Assembly (NCBI GenBank): GCA_017527205.1
Contig: JAFXQK010000010.1
Span: 1-64,000, forward strand
Source: Lachnospiraceae bacterium
Lineage (GTDB): Bacteria; Bacillota; Clostridia; Lachnospirales; Lachnospiraceae
Direction of reading: 5' to 3'
DNA: 64,000 bases
The notes under the pieces were generated by a model, which saw only the letters and a list, made by a program, of their open reading frames with translations, had not been told where the DNA came from and did not search any database. The position numbers and the translations under genes are program-made. The stretch's first letter is position 1; every line of letters begins with the position of its first letter. Shown here in pieces: positions 1 to 8,333 of this stretch.

Positions 1-1
1 G

Positions 2-352
2 TCTTATCTGATTACCATTGCCATGAATCTTTGGAGAAACCAGATGAGAAAGGCGGCCTGGCGAAAAAAGATCGCAGATGTTTCCTATCTTGGAGAGGAA
101 GAACTGGCGCAGATTGCTGACAGGGGATGCTCCGTGGAGGAGGAAGTGCAGAAAAGGCAGGAGGAGGTGCTCGTTCGACAGAACGTGCTAAAGCTGCCAG
201 AGAAGCTCAGGGTCGTGATCTTACTGTATTACATGGAGGACATGTCCGTTGAAGAGATCGCCTTGGCACTCAAAATTCCTGCGGGAACGGTAAAAAGCAG
301 GATGAACAAAGCCAAAAATGTGTTAAAGGAGAGATTGCAATATGGAAAATAG
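2..352 (+). CDS. ECF-type RNA polymerase sigma factor, 5'-truncated by window edge
   Basis: The reading frame is open from base 2, so the start and most of region 2 lie outside the window. The visible part begins in the end of sigma region 2 (SYLITIAMNLWRNQMRK) and continues into a classic region 4: LPEKLRVVILLYYMEDMSVEEIA, then an HTH with the typical PAGTVKSRMNKAK recognition helix. Such factors direct RNA polymerase to a small set of promoters and are usually held inactive by a membrane anti-sigma factor. The next gene overlaps its last 11 bases and encodes a single-pass membrane protein, which fits that arrangement. The target promoters cannot be told from this window. Confidence 0.9.
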   Translation, partial: SYLITIAMNLWRNQMRKAAWRKKIADVSYLGEEELAQIADRGCSVEEEVQKRQEEVLVRQNVLKLPEKLRVVILLYYMEDMSVEEIALALKIPAGTVKSRMNKAKNVLKERLQYGK

Positions 353-1244
353 AGAGTTGGATGCAATGTTAAAACAGTCCTTACAGCCTGCCATCCAGGC
401 AGAGGAAAGCCTTGACAGGGCAATTTTAGAAAGGTTGGCAGACCCATCCGATGCAGGAGGCGACGGGATCGGAAACGATCAGGCAGGAAACGGCATGACA
501 GGAAAAGACATGACGGGAAAAGGCATAAAGGGGAGAGCCTTCCAAAGGAATCTTCCCAAGGCAGCAGCCATTGTCCTCGCCATTTTGGTGATTGGCACGG
601 GAACAGTCTATGCGGCAGGATATATTTATAACAAAATCATTGTAACCGATCATGGGGTGTCCATCGGAAATGAAGAGTATATTATTGATGAAGAGTTGGC
701 AAAGCCTGTGGAATATGCCCCCGTGGAGGAAGTGGCCACACAGGAGCCAGGAGAGGGCGATCAGTGGCTTTCGATGAAGAAAGAAAAGGTCTCAGGTCAG
801 TTTTTCAATACCTATTATACCTATCCCGATTATCAAACAGCAATTGGCGACACGAGGTTTGAAAGCCTCTTCAGTGAACTGCCAGGGAAGAAGCAGGGGG
901 TGTTTGATAGCGTGATTTATAGCATAACGGAAGAAGACGGTGATGTCATTAGTTATAGTTTGGATGCTTGTTTTGATTTAGAAGACAAAATTTTCTGTAC
1001 ACATCAGATGATGGCAGACGAAGGCTTTACGGAGGATGATGCATTTGGTGTTAGCATGCAACAAACAGGCAATGTACGTACCTATCTCTCTGGTTCTGGA
1101 ACAGAATTTACCTTAGTGGATGACCTGGAAAGGGTACAGTATACCATCGTCCTGATTTCTCGGGAAAAGGATCTTGGGTATTTGAGCTTCCAAGGATTTT
1201 CGGAGGAGGAGATCCATCACATATTGGATGCGGTCATTCCATAA
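342..1244 (+). CDS. Putative membrane-anchored anti-sigma factor
   Basis: 300 residues, overlapping the sigma factor gene by 11 bases, so translation is probably coupled. The layout is a cytoplasmic N-terminal part of about 70 residues, one hydrophobic segment (about residues 73-92, AAAIVLAILVIGTGTVYAAG), and an external C-terminal domain of about 200 residues. This is the layout of ECF anti-sigma factors, where the N-terminal part binds the sigma factor and the outer part senses a signal. The function is inferred from position and topology; no zinc-binding anti-sigma motif is obvious. Residues 38-65 hold a short glycine-rich repeat (GNGMTGKDMTGKGIKG) that looks like a local expansion. Confidence 0.65.
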   Translation: MENRELDAMLKQSLQPAIQAEESLDRAILERLADPSDAGGDGIGNDQAGNGMTGKDMTGKGIKGRAFQRNLPKAAAIVLAILVIGTGTVYAAGYIYNKIIVTDHGVSIGNEEYIIDEELAKPVEYAPVEEVATQEPGEGDQWLSMKKEKVSGQFFNTYYTYPDYQTAIGDTRFESLFSELPGKKQGVFDSVIYSITEEDGDVISYSLDACFDLEDKIFCTHQMMADEGFTEDDAFGVSMQQTGNVRTYLSGSGTEFTLVDDLERVQYTIVLISREKDLGYLSFQGFSEEEIHHILDAVIP

Positions 1245-1463
1245 ACGGTTGTATGTGATTTGATGGGAAAGTCAAATCAATGAAGGAAATAATATTAAAA
1301 TTTATACGATTTTGTATGGGACAAAACTACAGCCGTGAATGCCTTGAAAAAGGTTGGAAAAGCTTGATTTTTTAATGATTCAAAGGTATATATTTAATTG
1401 AGTTGTTTATTGCGTCGTGATAAATAGATTAAAATAAATCAAGAATTAGATTAAATATACCAC

Positions 1464-1492
1464 TTGTCTGTCTGTGAATTTAGTGCTATGAT
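1464..1492 (+). promoter_or_regulatory. Sigma-A-type promoter of leuA
   Basis: TTGTCT (1464-1469), a 17-base spacer and TATGAT (1487-1492) lie about 80 bases upstream of the leuA start. The roughly 220 bases between the previous gene and this promoter are AT-rich and show no gene. No T-box or leucine leader peptide was recognised between promoter and start. Confidence 0.65.
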
Positions 1493-1572
1493 GTAGAAAC
1501 GAAAAGAACAAAACGCATGGCGACCGAGGAAGAATTTTTAAGGAAAAGGGTTGCCAGATGGAGGTAGCAGAC

Positions 1573-3573
1573 ATGACGGACAAAGAGATCAAGCAAAAAT
1601 ATCAGAAGAGCTATCATTTACCCCCGAAGATGACCTATGACTGGGTAAAGAAGGAGTGCATTACAAAGGCACCCATTTGGTGCAGCGTGGATCTGCGCGA
1701 TGGCAATCAGGCGCTGATCGAGCCGATGGACCTTGAGAGCAAGCTGGAATTTTTCAAGATCTTGGTGGACGTTGGTTTTAAGGAGATCGAGGTGGGCTTT
1801 CCCGCGTCCTCCGATACCGAATATAATTTCATCCGCGCACTGATTGAGCGTGACATGATTCCTGATGACGTGACGATCCAGGTGCTGACGCAGGCGAGAG
1901 AGCATATCATTAAGAAGACCTTCGATGCCGTGAAGGGTGCGCCTCATGCAGTGGTTCATCTGTATAATTCCACCTCCGTGGAGCAGCGTGAGCAGGTATT
2001 CAAGAAGAGCAAGGAGGAGATCACGAAGATTGCCGTGGACGGCGCAAAGCTTTTGAAGAAGCTTGCTGATGAGACGGAAGGCAACTTTACCTTTGAATAC
2101 AGCCCGGAGAGCTTTTCTCAGACGGAAGTGGATTTTGCGTTGGACGTATGCAATGCCGTGCTGGATGTCTGGAAGCCGACCAAGGAGCGCAAGGCGATCA
2201 TCAACCTTCCCTCCACGGTTCAGGTGGCAATGCCCCATGTCTTTGCCTGCCAGATCGAGTACATGCATAAGAATTTAAAGTACAGGGACGGCGTTGTCCT
2301 TTCCGTACATCCTCATAATGACCGCGGCACGGGCATTTCCGATGCGGAGTTTGGCGTGCTTGCCGGTGCGGACCGCGTAGAGGGAACCTTGTTTGGCAAT
2401 GGTGAGAGAACCGGTAACGTTGACGTCGTAACGCTGGCAATGAACATGATGACGCACGGCGTGAACAGCGGATTGGATTTCTCCCACATTATGGAAGTGC
2501 GCGCGAAGTACGAGAAGTTTACGAACATGAAGGTGCATGAGAGAACGCCCTATGCAGGAGACCTTGTATTTACGGCCTTCTCTGGTTCTCATCAGGATGC
2601 CATCAGTAAGGGCATGCAGTGGCGCCAGGACGGCAAGAGCGGCAAGCGCTGGGACGTTCCTTATCTGCCCATCGACCCGACCGACCTTGGCCGTGAGTAT
2701 GAGTCCGACGTCATCCGCATCAATTCCGTATCTGGTAAGGGCGGCGTGGCATTTGTGTTAAAGCAGCAATTTGGTTTCTCCCTGCCGCTTGCCATGCGCG
2801 AGGAGGTTGGTTACCTCATCAAGGGCGTGTCTGACAGAAGGCATCAGGAGCTTCCTCCGAAGGAGATTTATCGGATCTTTGAGGAGACCTACATTCAGCC
2901 GAGAAGCGTCTTTAGCATTCCGGAGTGCCACTTTAAGCAGGAGAATGGTATTCAGGCAGAGGCTACCGTGGAGCAGAATGGCGTGCGTCGCGTGATCAAT
3001 ACAAGCGGTAATGGTCGTCTCGATGCCGTGAGCAATGCGATTAAGACCTACTTTGGCATTACCTATGAGCTCTCCGTTTATGAGGAGCATGCCATTTCCA
3101 AGGGATCTTCCTCCAAGGCAGCCGCTTATGTCGGCATTCTTTCCGAGGGCAAGTTCTATTGGGGCGTTGGCGTGGATGAGGATATCATTAAGGCTTCCAT
3201 CGCGGCATTGGTTTCCGCGGCGAACAAGCTGACTGCAGAGCAGCACGTTACGCAGGGACGCGACGAGAGAACCGTCGAGATCATCAGCTACGTACAGAAG
3301 CACTATGCGGACGTAACGCTGGAAAGCCTTTCTGAGTATTGTCATCTGTCTGGTCCTTATCTCTCCAAGTTCATCAAGGAGAAGACGGGTAAGACCTTCC
3401 AGGATGTTGTTCGCGAGCAGCGCATGAAGAAGGCTCGCGTGCTCCTAAAGGAGTCCGACCAGACGGTGGAGAGCGTGTCCGAGGCCGTTGGATATGAGAA
3501 CGTGGAGCATTTCAATCGCCTCTTCAAGAAAGCATATGGCGTGACGCCGCTCCAATTCAAAAAGCAAAGATAA
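1573..3573 (+). CDS. leuA: 2-isopropylmalate synthase fused to a C-terminal AraC-type HTH domain
   Basis: The first ~555 residues are a LeuA of the longer (fungal/actinobacterial-like) type. They include a DLRDGNQAL metal/substrate motif (residues 40-48), the HPHNDRGTG motif and a C-terminal regulatory-domain-like region ending near AALVSAANKL. It should condense acetyl-CoA with 2-ketoisovalerate, the first committed step to leucine. From about residue 560 the same frame continues into a complete AraC/XylS double-HTH domain (IISYVQKHY, LSGPYLSKFIKEKTGKTF, VSEAVGYENVEHFNRLFKK, GVTPLQFKK). There is no stop or codon-use change at the junction. ATG 1573 is preferred to ATG 1558 because GGAGG lies 8 bases before it. 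A terminator follows directly, so the gene is monocistronic. Confidence 0.9.
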   Translation: MTDKEIKQKYQKSYHLPPKMTYDWVKKECITKAPIWCSVDLRDGNQALIEPMDLESKLEFFKILVDVGFKEIEVGFPASSDTEYNFIRALIERDMIPDDVTIQVLTQAREHIIKKTFDAVKGAPHAVVHLYNSTSVEQREQVFKKSKEEITKIAVDGAKLLKKLADETEGNFTFEYSPESFSQTEVDFALDVCNAVLDVWKPTKERKAIINLPSTVQVAMPHVFACQIEYMHKNLKYRDGVVLSVHPHNDRGTGISDAEFGVLAGADRVEGTLFGNGERTGNVDVVTLAMNMMTHGVNSGLDFSHIMEVRAKYEKFTNMKVHERTPYAGDLVFTAFSGSHQDAISKGMQWRQDGKSGKRWDVPYLPIDPTDLGREYESDVIRINSVSGKGGVAFVLKQQFGFSLPLAMREEVGYLIKGVSDRRHQELPPKEIYRIFEETYIQPRSVFSIPECHFKQENGIQAEATVEQNGVRRVINTSGNGRLDAVSNAIKTYFGITYELSVYEEHAISKGSSSKAAAYVGILSEGKFYWGVGVDEDIIKASIAALVSAANKLTAEQHVTQGRDERTVEIISYVQKHYADVTLESLSEYCHLSGPYLSKFIKEKTGKTFQDVVREQRMKKARVLLKESDQTVESVSEAVGYENVEHFNRLFKKAYGVTPLQFKKQR

Positions 3574-3610
3574 CGTTTTCTCGTGACCCCAAAAGTGATT
3601 TTTTGCAAGA

Positions 3611-3659
3611 AAAAAGCCCTTTCGCAGGTGAAATTTACGTGAAAGGGCTTTATTTTTTT
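3611..3659 (+). terminator. Rho-independent terminator of leuA
   Basis: The 10-bp perfect stem AAGCCCTTTC (3614-3623) / GAAAGGGCTT (3641-3650) is followed by TATTTTTTT. It separates leuA from the next gene. Confidence 0.9.
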
Positions 3660-3720
3660 GAAAGAATGGGATAGAATGTTTTTATTCTGGGATTTACCAA
3701 CAAGGAAGGAGACATGTATT

Positions 3721-5358
3721 ATGTCTAAGGAAGTAAAAAAGAATGCAGCCGCCGAGGAGGAAAAGGCGGAGAAGGTCGTAACAAAATATGACCTGAAGGT
3801 GCAGAGAAGAAAAGCGGAAAAGGAAAAGGAGAAAAGGACGAAGGACGTAACGACGGCCGTTAGTGTCATCATTCTGTTGGCGCTGGCTGCTTTTGTGCTT
3901 TCCTTCCCAATTCGTACCTATCTTAGCCTGCACAAGGCTTATATCAAGGTGGGAAATGAAGACATCACGAAGGTAGAATTTGATTATTCCTACTGGACGG
4001 TCGTGAATAATTACGTAAACAGCTATTCTCAGTATTTAAGCTGGTTTGGCCTTGACGTCACGAAGGATCTCGCATCCCAGTCCTATGACGGAACCCGTTC
4101 CTGGAAGGATTATTTCGAAGAGATGACCGTGAATACCCTGCGTCAGAACAAGGCACTGAAGGCAGATGCGCAGGCAAAGGGCTTTACCAAGGACATAACG
4201 GAGGATTATCATCGCATCCTTGAGCAACAGAAGGCAAATGCCAAGTCAGCAGGACTTTCCATGAATAAGTACCTGCAGCAGAATTTCGGTTCCTATGCAA
4301 CCGAGGCAAGAATTAAGCCCTTCCTGGAGGAGGCATTGTTTGTAAATGCATATCTTAAGAAGCTTTCTGATGACAATACGCCTGCTGAGGCGGAGGTTCA
4401 GGCGAAGTACGAGGAGGATCCTAAGAGCTATGACAGCGTAGATTATCGGATTCAACAGTTTGACGCCGTGCTTCCTACCGAGCCCACGGAGCTTGCAGAT
4501 CCCGTGGAGGAGTCTGAGGACGGTACGAAGAGCGAGGAGACTACCTATACGCCTTCCGATGCTGAGATTGAGAAGGCAATGAGTGATGCAAGGGAGCTTG
4601 CAACGAAGGCGCTTGCGACCGTAAAGACCGAGGGAGAGCAGGTTGTTGGCATTTCCTATGCATCCGCGAATAATACGATTCGTGACTGGCTGTTTGACGA
4701 TGCGAGAAAGGCTGGAAACACCACGGTTCTTGAGGACACGAGCTCTCACGTCGTATATGCCGTGGCATTTGAGAAGAAATATCGCGATGAGACGCCTACG
4801 GCAGACGTGCGTATCATGGTAACCGATACGCAGGAGCAGGCGCAGGAAGTCTACAATACCTGGAATGGCAATGGTGCTACCGAAGAGAATTTCATTGATC
4901 TTTGCAATGGCAAGTATGCAGAGTACGCCGTGGCAGAGGATGGACTTCTGCAGGGAATTACAAAGAATGATGATCTGTATGAGGATTTGCTTGGCTGGAT
5001 CTTCGCAGAGGGACGTAAGACGGGAGATTGTGAGGTCGTAAATGTTCCTGACGTGGCAAGCTTCGTAACCTATTATGTTGGCGAGTCGAAGCCTGCATGG
5101 TATCATACGATCGAGAACGATCTTCGCAATACGGCAGTCAATAATTATATTGAGCAGATCAAGGAGACGGTTCAGGTATCGGATCCTGACAAGAATTTGA
5201 ATTACCTAATCATCGAGGAGGAAGAATCGAAGGCAGCAGCCGAGAGCGCGGCAGCAGAAAGCGCGGCAGCAGAGAATTCCGATGCGCAGAGCAGTGAAGC
5301 AGAGAGCACTGAGGGCGAAGAGGGTTCTTCTGCATCGGACGAAAGCGCAGCAGAGTAA
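3721..5358 (+). CDS. Membrane-anchored SurA/PrsA-like putative foldase
   Basis: 545 residues from ATG 3721, which has a good GGAAGGAG site 9 bases upstream; the frame is open further upstream but that part overlaps the terminator. The layout is a charged, lysine-rich cytoplasmic N-terminus, one transmembrane segment at about residues 43-62 (TTAVSVIILLALAAFVLSF), then a large extracytoplasmic region. The outer part resembles the SurA N-terminal chaperone fold, with repeated helices and an EVQAKYEEDPKSY-type segment. A catalytic parvulin domain is not convincingly visible, so this may be a chaperone-like relative and not an active prolyl isomerase. The last ~45 residues are an Ala/Ser/Glu tail with repeats such as AAAESAAAES. 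It sits alone between two terminators. Confidence 0.6.
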   Translation: MSKEVKKNAAAEEEKAEKVVTKYDLKVQRRKAEKEKEKRTKDVTTAVSVIILLALAAFVLSFPIRTYLSLHKAYIKVGNEDITKVEFDYSYWTVVNNYVNSYSQYLSWFGLDVTKDLASQSYDGTRSWKDYFEEMTVNTLRQNKALKADAQAKGFTKDITEDYHRILEQQKANAKSAGLSMNKYLQQNFGSYATEARIKPFLEEALFVNAYLKKLSDDNTPAEAEVQAKYEEDPKSYDSVDYRIQQFDAVLPTEPTELADPVEESEDGTKSEETTYTPSDAEIEKAMSDARELATKALATVKTEGEQVVGISYASANNTIRDWLFDDARKAGNTTVLEDTSSHVVYAVAFEKKYRDETPTADVRIMVTDTQEQAQEVYNTWNGNGATEENFIDLCNGKYAEYAVAEDGLLQGITKNDDLYEDLLGWIFAEGRKTGDCEVVNVPDVASFVTYYVGESKPAWYHTIENDLRNTAVNNYIEQIKETVQVSDPDKNLNYLIIEEEESKAAAESAAAESAAAENSDAQSSEAESTEGEEGSSASDESAAE

Positions 5359-5422
5359 TACAGGCTAGTTCATATGGATGACAAGTCTCCATGTGACCAA
5401 ATAGAAAATGATTAAAAACATG

Positions 5423-5458
5423 CGGGGAGGGTGCGAGCTTGGCACCTCCCCGTTTTTT
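5423..5458 (+). terminator. Rho-independent terminator
   Basis: CGGGGAGGGTGC (5423-5434) pairs with GCACCTCCCCG (5442-5452) around a short loop, followed by six T. The dispersed repeat begins directly after the T-run. Confidence 0.9.
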
Positions 5459-5548
5459 GTAGCGAGGAAAGGAAACAAGCGACTGCGAAGCAGGCATTTG
5501 TTTCCTACCGAGCGTACACGAAATAAAATCAGAAGCTGCGAAGCAGCG
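5459..5548. repeat. Dispersed palindromic repeat, copy 1
   Basis: About 90 bases, nearly the same as 12295-12383 and with a fragment at 27787-27806. It contains an outer stem GGAAACA (5471-5477) / TGTTTCC (5499-5505), an inner CTGC-GAA-GCAG hairpin, a conserved ACCGAGCGTACACGAAATAA block and a second GCTGC-GAA-GCAGC hairpin. It follows a terminator T-run, as copy 2 does. There is no coding capacity. Function unknown. Confidence 0.8.
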
Positions 5549-5560
5549 ACAGATGCCGAA

Positions 5561-5643
5561 GGCAGCTGGATTTTATGAGTAAAAGAGGAAAGGAAACAAG
5601 CGACTGCGAAGCAGCGGCAGCTGGATTTTATGAGTAAAAGAGG
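5561..5643. repeat. Direct repeat of 28 bases, period 55, linked to the palindromic repeat
   Basis: A 28-base unit beginning GGCAGCTGGATTTTATGAG occurs at 5561-5588 and again exactly at 5616-5643. Between the copies lies another short piece of the palindromic repeat (GGAAACAAGCGACTGCGAAG from 5592). This looks like a local duplication of the repeat end. Confidence 0.8.
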
Positions 5644-5655
5644 TAACGAAAAGAC

Positions 5656-5685
5656 TTGACGATGTTCTTCTCTATTGTTTATAGT
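5656..5685 (+). promoter_or_regulatory. Sigma-A-type promoter upstream of the HAD phosphatase
   Basis: TTGACG (5656-5661), an 18-base spacer and TATAGT (5680-5685) lie about 120 bases before the next gene. The remaining leader shows a short inverted repeat (ATGGATCCAAG...CTTGGATCAT, about 5752-5790) of unknown role. Confidence 0.55.
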
Positions 5686-5806
5686 GAAGATATCACTTTT
5701 GTTGTATGATGGATGAAAGATTGTTCATTGGTTGCTTAAGAAGGAAGAAAGCATGGATCCAAGGTGATAGAGGATGCCACTTGGATCATTGGACGGAAAG
5801 GTTTAG

Positions 5807-6628
5807 ATGCGAATGAATAGAGAAGAGGAACGGGTACTGGTGCTGGATATTGACGGCACGCTTACCAATTCAGAGAAGCAAATCACGCCTGCCACGAAGG
5901 CAGGGATTCAGGAAATCTTGCTGCGGGGGCATAAGGTGATCCTGGCTTCCGGACGGCCGACGCCGGGCATGCGCCGCTATGAAAAGGAGTTGGAGCTGGA
6001 AAAGTACGGTGGGTATCTGCTGTCCTTTAATGGCGGAAGAATCGTGGAATGTCGCAGCGGGGAGATTGTTTACCAGCGGCTTTTGTCGCTGAGTGTGCTG
6101 CCCAGTTTGTATCACTTTGCGAAGGAGCATGGGTGTGGTCTGATTACCTATTTGGGAGATACGGTGATCTCGGCATTTGAGCCGGATGAATACGTAAAGC
6201 TGGAGGCAAGGATCAACGGACTTCCGATCCGCGTGGTGGAGAATTTCCTGGAGTTTGTGGATTTCGACATCAATAAGTGCCTTGTGACGGCGCCGCCTGA
6301 GGTTGCACCGGGGTATGAGCAAGAGCTGCGGGAAATGTATCAGGGAATCGCCAGCGTCTATCGCTCCGAGGCATTTTTCATCGAGATCATGCCGGAGAAC
6401 GTCGACAAGGCATCCTCGCTGGACCGCATGCTGGAAAGCCTTGGCATGACGAGGGAAAATGCAATCTGTTGCGGCGACGGTTTCAATGACATTTCCATGA
6501 TCAGGTACGCGGGACTTGGCGTTGCCATGGGAAATGCGAAGCCGGAGGTCAAGGAGGCCGCCGACTATGTGACCGCGACCAATGATGAGGACGGAATTGT
6601 CGAGGTCATCCAGAAGTTTGTGCCTTAA
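5807..6628 (+). CDS. Cof-type HAD-superfamily phosphatase
   Basis: 273 residues, the usual length for a Cof/YbiV-type HAD hydrolase. Motif I is DIDGTLTN (Asp14 nucleophile, Asp16), motif II is in ILASGRP, and motif IV is GDGFNDISMI near the C-terminus with the downstream GVAMGNAKPEVKEAADYVT block. The large central insertion is the C2 cap that sets substrate choice. Members act on sugar phosphates, nucleotides or flavin/PLP phosphates; the substrate cannot be read from sequence. GGAAAGG lies 5 bases before ATG 5807; ATG 5813 is an alternative. The gene appears to have its own promoter. Confidence 0.9.
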   Translation: MRMNREEERVLVLDIDGTLTNSEKQITPATKAGIQEILLRGHKVILASGRPTPGMRRYEKELELEKYGGYLLSFNGGRIVECRSGEIVYQRLLSLSVLPSLYHFAKEHGCGLITYLGDTVISAFEPDEYVKLEARINGLPIRVVENFLEFVDFDINKCLVTAPPEVAPGYEQELREMYQGIASVYRSEAFFIEIMPENVDKASSLDRMLESLGMTRENAICCGDGFNDISMIRYAGLGVAMGNAKPEVKEAADYVTATNDEDGIVEVIQKFVP

Positions 6629-6737
6629 GAAGTAACGAATCAACTGGTTTGGTTACGAGAAGCTTTATGAACTGGATAAAAAGTGGTTGGTTTGAGGAAG
6701 ATAGGATAGAAGGAATTTAGAACGGGTAAAGTATTTT

Positions 6738-8114
6738 ATGAATTTAAAGTCTGTAGTTATTGAAATTCCAGAAGGCGCGAGAGAGGTTTTGGAGACGCTG
6801 CACGGCGCGGGGTACGAAGCCTACGTGGTTGGCGGATGTGTGCGGGATTCGATCTTGGGGCGAAAGCCGCAGGATTGGGACGTCACGACTTCAGCACGGC
6901 CGGAGGAGGTCAAGGCGCTGTTTCGCAGGACGATTGACACGGGGATCCAGCACGGAACGGTCACCGTCATGATTGGCAGTGAGGGCTTCGAGGTGACGAC
7001 CTACCGCATTGACGGGAAATATGAGGACAGTCGTCATCCCAGTGAGGTCATTTTTACCCCGAGCCTTGAGGAGGACCTAAAGCGCAGGGATTTTACGATC
7101 AATGCAATGGCATATAACGACAAGGAGGGTCTGGTGGATCTCTTTGGCGGCATGGAAGACATCGAAAAAAAGATGATTCGCTGCGTGGGAGATCCGAAGG
7201 CGAGGTTCGGAGAGGATGCACTTCGCATCATGCGCGCCGTGCGTTTTTCGGCGCAGCTTGGATATGAAATTGATGAAAAGACCAAGGAGGCAATTCAGGA
7301 GCTGGCCCCGACGCTTCGGAACATTAGCGCGGAACGCATTCAGACGGAGCTGGTAAAGCTTGTGGTTTCTGATCATCCGGAGTATCTTAGGATTGCTTAT
7401 GAGACGGGGATTACAAAGGTGGTGTTGCCGGAGTTTGATCTTATGATGGAGACGCCGCAAAGGCATGCCCATCATTGTTATAACGTGGGCGAGCATTCCC
7501 TGGTATCCATGACCTATGTTCCGGCAAATAAGGTACTGCGCCTGACCATGCTCTTTCATGACCTTGGGAAGCCTGCATGTCTTACCGTGGATGAGGAGGG
7601 AATCACTCATTTTTATGGACATCCAAGAGTCAGTGAGGAGATTGCGCGGAAGATCCTTCGGAGACTTAAGTTTGACAATGATACGACAGCGCTTGTCTGT
7701 AAGCTGGTGAAATATCATGATTATTGCAATGAGGATGCGCCAGATCAAAGGACGATGCGGAGGGCTCTGAATAAGATCGGCGAGGATGCTTTTCCGATGA
7801 TGTTTGACGTTTGCCGGGCTGACATCTTGGCGCAGAGTGAATACCTGCGTGAGGAAAAACTGGCGCGCGCGCAAAAATGGCAGCAGTTTTATGAGGCCAT
7901 CATGGAGCAGCATGAATGTGTGAGCCTAAAGGAGCTGGCCATCGATGGTAATGATCTGATCCAGCTTGGAATGAAGCCAGGACGCGAGCTGGGAAGCTGC
8001 CTGCAGGCACTCTTGGAGGAGGTTTTGGAGGATCCGGGGCGCAACACGAAGGAATACTTGACGGAGCAAGCGAGACAGCGGATAAAGGGGCAGATGCCTG
8101 AGAAAATGAAATGA
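6738..8114 (+). CDS. cca: CCA tRNA nucleotidyltransferase with HD domain
   Basis: 458 residues. The N-terminal nucleotidyltransferase head carries GGCVRD (residues 32-37), the metal-binding Asp pair in DWDV (Asp46, Asp48), and RRDFTINAMAYN (template-reading region). The ERIQTEL segment follows, then an HD domain (LFHDLGKPACLT) with a KYHD metal site. It adds or repairs the 3'-CCA of tRNAs, which matters here because both tRNA genes in this window lack an encoded CCA. The HD part may give phosphohydrolase activity, as in many class II enzymes. The ribosome-binding site before ATG 6738 is weak, but the N-terminus matches the family start. Confidence 0.93.
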   Translation: MNLKSVVIEIPEGAREVLETLHGAGYEAYVVGGCVRDSILGRKPQDWDVTTSARPEEVKALFRRTIDTGIQHGTVTVMIGSEGFEVTTYRIDGKYEDSRHPSEVIFTPSLEEDLKRRDFTINAMAYNDKEGLVDLFGGMEDIEKKMIRCVGDPKARFGEDALRIMRAVRFSAQLGYEIDEKTKEAIQELAPTLRNISAERIQTELVKLVVSDHPEYLRIAYETGITKVVLPEFDLMMETPQRHAHHCYNVGEHSLVSMTYVPANKVLRLTMLFHDLGKPACLTVDEEGITHFYGHPRVSEEIARKILRRLKFDNDTTALVCKLVKYHDYCNEDAPDQRTMRRALNKIGEDAFPMMFDVCRADILAQSEYLREEKLARAQKWQQFYEAIMEQHECVSLKELAIDGNDLIQLGMKPGRELGSCLQALLEEVLEDPGRNTKEYLTEQARQRIKGQMPEKMK

Positions 8115-8333
8115 TTGGCAGATGAGGCGGAAGCCTGAGAAGGGAAAAAGACCGATAGAAGAGATGGATGTCTGAGTAAGGATTTGATAAAGAGCTTCAT
8201 CTTGGCATAAAACCATCCTTTGATTCATAAGTTTAGGTGTGACCCGAAGGAAAGCTTAGAAGTCGCGGTGCGGAAAGCAATCGCGATGAAGAGATTGGAC
8301 TTCGATCACAGTCTAGGAATCGGAGGATGGAGC

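Noticed and set aside
4246..5106. Minus-strand frame of 286 codons opposite the SurA-like gene
   Set aside because: No start signal and low-complexity Leu/Ile/Arg content typical of an antisense reading.
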